Shown here piece by piece: positions 58,727-64,000 of a stretch of 64,000 bases of DNA. This DNA is from Blastobasis lacticolella (taxonomy: Eukaryota; Arthropoda; Insecta; Lepidoptera; Blastobasidae), in the NCBI GenBank assembly GCA_905147135.1, contig LR990040.1, forward strand, positions 26,301,857 through 26,365,856, written 5' to 3'. Position numbers and translations under genes: made by a program. Each line of letters starts with the position of its first letter. Position 1 is the stretch's first letter. The notes beneath the pieces are model-generated. The model had not been told where the DNA came from and searched no databases. It saw only the letters and a program-made list of their open reading frames with translations.

Positions 58727-59784
58727 ATGATACGTTCACCTCCAAAATCAAAATCGTCAGCCGATAATGACAACCGGAATAACTTAAGTGACCCGTCTAA
58801 GTGCGCGTCTTGTAATGTAGTGATAAACGAACTTTTGGCATTTGTTACGGACAAGGTAGATACTTTGCCCGAAGCTGGAATTGTACAGATTTGTAAAAGT
58901 GCTTACTCATGTAAAGAAATTGAAGATGCCCGCCAAATCGCTATGAAATTACTAGCTCCAGCGAAAATAATTACGAGACGAAAGAAATGATCTGAACATA
59001 AAAGTATTTTAGGAATTGTCAAGGTAATTAAAGAATTTGAACCTACTAGTTTGCCCGTTATTGTTGCTAAAACTTATCACACTTTCGATCATATTGATGT
59101 GACGAGTTTCTTAAAGGAAATAACGTTATTAAAACGTGAGCTGGAAGAGCTAAAGGCTAACAAGTTGCCTAGTACAGAGTCTAGTAGTACCTTGTCTAAC
59201 GAATTAATGACTCTAAGTTGAAAGTATTAAACAGTTATTACTGAATTCATCCCATCAATACAATGCGAAGAGTAATGTACAAACCGAAAAAATTAAAGAA
59301 GACGTCAATGCTCCGTGTTTTAATACAAGCGGTTCGCAACTCAACTTAACAGCACTGCCGCAAGCGAGTGTTCCTTATCACTCTATCGACAACGTGTACC
59401 GTGCGTTTCCCACCACCGAGGCGCCTACCGGCAAATGTGATAGTATGTTAAACGTACCGTCATATCGAGACATTATTGTCAATAAGCAGCAGACGATTTC
59501 AAACTGTAACTCTGACGCGTTTAAGAGCACATTACCACGTAGTGATGGGTTTGTTGTTGTTGAGAGTCGGAAACGTAGAAAAAATAATAACTTATGCGGA
59601 TCATCACAGACGTCGAGCAAACTACAAGTGGCCGAGTTACCCGCTTCGATTTACGTGTCGAGGCTGTCTAAAACTACAACTGTAGAACATATTAAGGAGC
59701 ATATACAGGATATGGGTGAAACTTGTATCGATGTTCTTCTACTCATTCAGAAATACGAAACTTCTTTCAATTCATTTAAAGTAC
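58727..59784 (+). pseudogene. U2 ORF1 remnant (unit 4, gap-truncated)
   Basis: It is the same as in unit 2 until the gap, which falls inside the SFNSFKV segment. Confidence 0.72.
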
Positions 59785-59884
59785 NNNNNNNNNNNNNNNN
59801 NNNNNNNNNNNNNNNNNNNNNNNNNNNNNNNNNNNNNNNNNNNNNNNNNNNNNNNNNNNNNNNNNNNNNNNNNNNNNNNNNNNN
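59785..59884. other. Assembly gap (100 N)
   Basis: Exactly 100 Ns mark a placeholder of unknown size. The left flank is at unit offset ~5180 and the right flank at offset ~675. At least ~3.5 kb (or that plus any whole number of 8051-bp units) is therefore missing. Confidence 0.98.
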
Positions 59885-60506
59885 GTCCGCGTTACAAGAA
59901 CGTCTTGCCGCTACAACACTTGTATTAAATAGTTCTGTATCAGTTTCCAACGCTAAGTTATTAAAGTTCCTACAAGCACGCCAGAGGAATGAATTCTGAG
60001 TGTAATTAGTAGATACAGCGCTAAGGGAGAATACATTATTATGACGTAGATTTCTTACGGGCACACATAAATTTAATTTATAAAGAAGCTCGGAACAATC
60101 AATAGTGCCAGTGGAAATTTTCAATAAAAATACCATGTCTGCGGTCGACCGGAACCAAATGGTGTCGACTACACACATCCAGGTAATTCTCTGAGTGATA
60201 CTCCTCACCTAGGCGAAAGCTCAAGTAACGAACAAACCTTCTCTGAATGTTCTCGATGCGCCCGACGTATACCATATATGCAGGGTTCCAAATTTGAGAC
60301 GCGTACTCCAGGTTACTGCGCACGCAAGTGCAATAAAGAATTTTTAAAGTGTTCGCTTTGGAGAAGTCCCTGGAGCAACGCATCACAAATCCCAACATTT
60401 TAAATGGTTTATTGATGATGGCATTCATGTGAACGTCGAACATTAGTTTGCAGTCGTGTATTACACCTAAATCGCTGTATGTATAAATGTTTACGTAAGG
60501 GTGCTG
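59885..60506 (-). pseudogene. U1 RT fragment (unit 5, gap-truncated)
   Basis: It is the same as in unit 2, but the 3' tail side is lost in the gap. Confidence 0.78.
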
Positions 60507-62759
60507 CTACCACTCTTTCCTACGGTACAGGCAGTTCTCGTTTGTCATAATAAAACCATTTTAAACTACTGTGCTGTAGTTTATAGGTAGACAATTTATA
60601 AGATTATTTTTGATGAATAGCAAACGCTACATACCATCCTTGCATACATTCCTGCTGCACATCAGTTATTCTTGTAAACATCCAACAATATCTGCTGCAA
60701 CAGAGTGGCTCGAGATTACTTTTCCTTTTTCTGCGTAGTATTGGGATCCTTTCTTAGAAGCAACGACAAAATTCGGGTATAATATGTCAATTTCATAGAA
60801 TTGCGCAATATGGCTGCATTTAGAAACACCTGCAAGCAAATAGTCTAGAATAAATTAACGGTTAAACGAAAATAAATTTAATACAATAGAATATCTTTTG
60901 TTTGTAAATTATTTTTGCATGCCTGACGCGCAACGTGAACATCAATTTTAATGTTCATTCAAAAGTCAGACATAAGCTCCTACTAATAGTGTAAACATGA
61001 ACCAATCTGGTCAATTTCCCCTGTTTCCAGGGTCACTGAGGTTATGTAATCTGCCAAATCCCGGATTATGGTCAAAGCACAATCGGGACATTTGCGCAAC
61101 GATGATTATTATAGCTGTAGATAACATAAACGTATAAATGAAAAAGGAAAATAAATTTTATTATCAGCAAGATATTACATACCATCAGATATTCTTGTGC
61201 TAATATGGATGATGAAAGAGTGTGGCTGAACACTTGGGCAAATGAAATTTCATAACTAAAAATCAGACTTACCTTTTTCTACTTTTTCCCCAGATTGTAT
61301 ATTTGTAGTGCATTAGAAACTATTTATTCCGAAAACATTTTCATAAATGTGGAACATAATTCAGTTTTCTCTCTCCATACAGGCTCTCCAGCACAGCTAG
61401 CACAAGTGTGTTCTCGCACACGATCCTGAGACCCACCACCACCCATGGTCCTACCGACCTCTCGGTCAAACGGATCGCGTCAGACCGAATCACGGAAGGT
61501 GCGCGCAGTACTTGCCGGTAGCTCTTTTCCAAACGCGCACTGCTTGACTCCCTACAAGTTTGTCCTATTTTTATCCACTCTCCCTTTTATAGAGCTTGAA
61601 CAGCACAAATAACATTGTCGCCGCCGTTAGCGCCACCTACTTGAAGCACGTCTTGGTGGCCGTCACACATCCTTTTCTTGAGTCATAATACACAAAACCC
61701 TGTGAAGCGCGCGAAATTTCCCTCCGAAGATACGAGTTCCCCAAAATGAATTGGTCTGGCACACGATAGGCGAGGCGCGTCATAGATACTGCTATCTATT
61801 TGTGTTGATCATAGTATTGAGAGACGGAAACAAATGTGTCTCTCGCGGCGCGAGATGTGTCGCGGGCGCACTTGTGATAGTCTTGCTGCCATCCATGTCA
61901 CATATAGTGGCCAAACTGGTCATAGTGGTATATACTGTATTACTCGTTGTCTGATTTCACCAATCACAATTACTAATATTTATCCAACGATTGTATTTGA
62001 TCTTCCTTGTGCCCCATAAGATTGGAAGTCTTCTATGAGATCGTGTCTTGGAGAGGGCAAAAGTTTTTAAATACATCTCATCAATTATATTTATTTCATG
62101 CTTTCACATTCTTTTAGTATCAATGTTGGAAGAACTGACAACTCACGTTCACTCTAAAAATAAGTGTATTTATGGGCAGTATTGTTGGTATATTGTAAAA
62201 AGGTAAAAAGTCTACAATGGCATTTAAACCAAACTAGGACGTAGTATAAGTCAATTTACTTTCAAACTCTTGAGGTACCTAAGCCGATATGTAGAATTAC
62301 AGCAACTTAGCCACCTTCGTCGTCGCGTTCATCAAAGTCTCCGCAAATATATTGATGAGGTCACTCATACGTAACAGGTGTAGACGTAACGCGAGACTTC
62401 ATCAAACAATCTTCAAAGACTACGCCGTTATCTTCGCCGCCGCCCCTCATGCCGCCGCCTTTGTCAAAGTCTTCGAAGATATTTTGTTGAGGTCGTACGT
62501 GATAGGTGTATATTGACAATGGTAACGTAGCCTTCGCCGAAGTCTACGTGGTCAATTCGAAGACGTCGTGCAATATCATTAAACAATTTAATTTATTCTA
62601 AATTTATGTTATCAATAAAATCCATAAAGTTAAGACTCGAATACAATACATTAATTTCAACAAGCAAATGTCAATTTATCATTACAGATCAACCAACTTA
62701 TCTGTTAACTGACGTTTGTCTCCACCGTTGCACTGGAACGTAGTAGATGCGTAAGTCGA

Positions 62760-62999
62760 ATGAAGTTATATTTGCTATACATATATATTTTACCTACTAC
62801 TCGATTGTATATTTATATGTGGCGTTTATACAGTACGACTTATTTTAAAGGCATGAAACTGCAAGGGAAAGTGGTGCTTCGCGTATATGACAAACTTATC
62901 AACAACCAATCTTTCAGCTTAACCCACACCAAGTGGTCTGTTTTGTATAGTGTTGTAGGTTGCGTAATACTTTTGATGGGTTACTATGGTAAAATTTAG
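62760..62999 (+). CDS. Small hydrophobic ORF (unit 5)
   Basis: Its translation is identical to that at 34033. It is unrecognised. Confidence 0.22.
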   Translation: MKLYLLYIYILPTTRLYIYMWRLYSTTYFKGMKLQGKVVLRVYDKLINNQSFSLTHTKWSVLYSVVGCVILLMGYYGKI

Positions 63000-63006
63000 T
63001 ATCAAG

Positions 63007-63292
63007 CGGAAGCTAAAGTTAGGCCTATTTAATGCGAGGTCCTTGGGCACGCGTCACGATGAATTCGATGTGGCGATGCAAATATACAGTGTTGATGTGA
63101 TGGCCATCAATGAGACGTAGCTGAGAGAGAGGGAAAATGGACGTGCTCCAGGGGTACCAGGTTACCGGCTGCGCTACCTGCCGCGCCCAGCGGGCGTGCG
63201 TGAGCTGGGTGGAGATGTCGGGTTCTATGTCAGGCAGGAGGTGGCCGTGAGAGTATTGCCTCATCCGACGGCGCCGCTTGTCGAGCAAATCT
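63007..63292 (+). pseudogene. U4 endonuclease fragment (unit 5)
   Basis: It is the same as in unit 2. Confidence 0.72.
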
Positions 63293-63333
63293 ATGCAAAG
63301 CTACGCCGTACGCTGTGCACGCGTAGGTACACG

Positions 63334-64000
63334 ATGATACGTTCACCTCCAAAATCAAAATCGTCAGCCGATAATGACAACCGGAATAACTTAAGTGACC
63401 CGTCTAAGTGCGCGTCTTGTAATGTAGTGATAAACGAACTTTTGGCATTTGTTACGGACAAGGTAGATACTTTGCCCGAAGCTGGAATTGTACAGATTTG
63501 TAAAAGTGCTTACTCATGTAAAGAAATTGAAGATGCCCGCCAAATCGCTATGAAATTACTAGCTCCAGCGAAAATAATTACGAGACGAAAGAAATGATCT
63601 GAACATAAAAGTATTTTAGGAATTGTCAAGGTAATTAAAGAATTTGAACCTACTAGTTTGCCCGTTATTGTTGCTAAAACTTATCACACTTTCGATCATA
63701 TTGATGTGACGAGTTTCTTAAAGGAAATAACGTTATTAAAACGTGAGCTGGAAGAGCTAAAGGCTAACAAGTTGCCTAGTACAGAGTCTAGTAGTACCTT
63801 GTCTAACGAATTAATGACTCTAAGTTGAAAGTATTAAACAGTTATTACTGAATTCATCCCATCAATACAATGCGAAGAGTAATGTACAAACCGAAAAAAT
63901 TAAAGAAGACGTCAATGCTCCGTGTTTTAATACAAGCGGTTCGCAACTCAACTTAACAGCACTGCCGCAAGCGAGTGTTCCTTATCACTCTATCGACAAC
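63334..64000 (+). pseudogene. U2 ORF1 remnant (unit 5, runs off window)
   Basis: It is the same as in unit 2 as far as the window edge. Confidence 0.72.

Larger units (their letters stand above)
54604..59784 (+). repeat. Macrosatellite unit 4 (cut by gap)
   Basis: The first ~5.2 kb of the unit is present. It stops inside U2 ORF1 at the assembly gap. The last two bases before the Ns (AC) differ from the other units. Confidence 0.93.
30485..64000 (+). repeat. 8-kb macrosatellite array
   Basis: These are head-to-tail units starting at 30485, 38502, 46553 and 54604, plus a further partial unit after the gap. The first period is 8017 bp, then 8051 bp twice. Each junction reads TTGTCGG|TAGATTGCAC, whereas the left edge reads AGAGCGC|TAGATTGCAC. 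The repeat start is thus set by recombination between a Gypsy remnant and a non-LTR fragment. All units carry the same fossil transposon nest. The array runs past the window end. Confidence 0.95.
59885..64000 (+). repeat. Macrosatellite unit 5 (partial)
   Basis: The unit is entered inside U1 and runs to the window end inside U2 ORF1. One extra C near 62446 shifts later coordinates by one relative to unit 4. Confidence 0.93.

Noticed and set aside
59394..59999. 201-codon ORF spanning the N gap
   Set aside because: It joins two unrelated repeat positions through unknown bases and is an artefact of the gap.

Overview
This is eukaryotic, repeat-dominated DNA, most likely from a moth or butterfly. 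That assignment is an inference. It rests on the retrotransposon types present: a Kabuki/CsRn1-like Gypsy element with a CHCC Gag motif, a non-LTR ORF1 with a baculovirus FP25K-like domain, and several CR1/Jockey-type elements of the kind common in Lepidoptera. No conserved single-copy host gene is convincing anywhere. The architecture (nested transposons, satellites, an 8-kb macrosatellite and an assembly gap) suggests heterochromatin; a sex-limited W chromosome is one possibility that sequence alone cannot settle.

Region 1 (1-28163) is a tandem array of a ~1.46-kb satellite monomer. It is bracketed on both sides by direct-orientation copies of the same decayed non-LTR reverse-transcriptase fragment (257-1550 and 27086-28163). 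Seven monomers are recognisable, and most carry a 68-nt near-perfect hairpin. Monomer 6 is split by a 15.2-kb nest. Element X, a decayed minus-strand CR1-like element (10147-25361, target duplication ATTCA), was itself invaded by element B, a full-length plus-strand non-LTR element with both ORFs open (16432-21497, target duplication GTAT), and by a Gypsy/Kabuki-like LTR retrotransposon with open gag and pol and virtually identical LTRs (10901-16025). The two invaders are the only apparently intact coding units in the window.

Region 2 (28164-30484) is a dead Gypsy pol remnant. Its integrase has lost two catalytic acids (Asp to Asn, Glu to stop), and it is split by a 5'-truncated relative of element B.

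Region 3 (30485-64000) is a macrosatellite: head-to-tail copies of an 8,017-8,051-bp unit that runs off the right edge. Each unit is a fossil nest of transposons: U1 and U3 (minus-strand RT C-terminal fragments), and U4 (an endonuclease fragment) interrupted by U2 (a non-LTR element that has lost its RT, target duplication AAATCT). It also holds about 2.25 kb I cannot identify. Units 2 to 5 look almost identical; unit 1, at the edge, is the most diverged. A 100-N gap (59785-59884) joins units 4 and 5 out of register, so true copy number is unknown.

The implied order of events is: satellite expansion, X insertion, B and Gypsy insertions into X; and separately, formation of a transposon nest followed by en bloc tandem amplification. 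No CRISPR array, rRNA, bona fide tRNA or operon was found.
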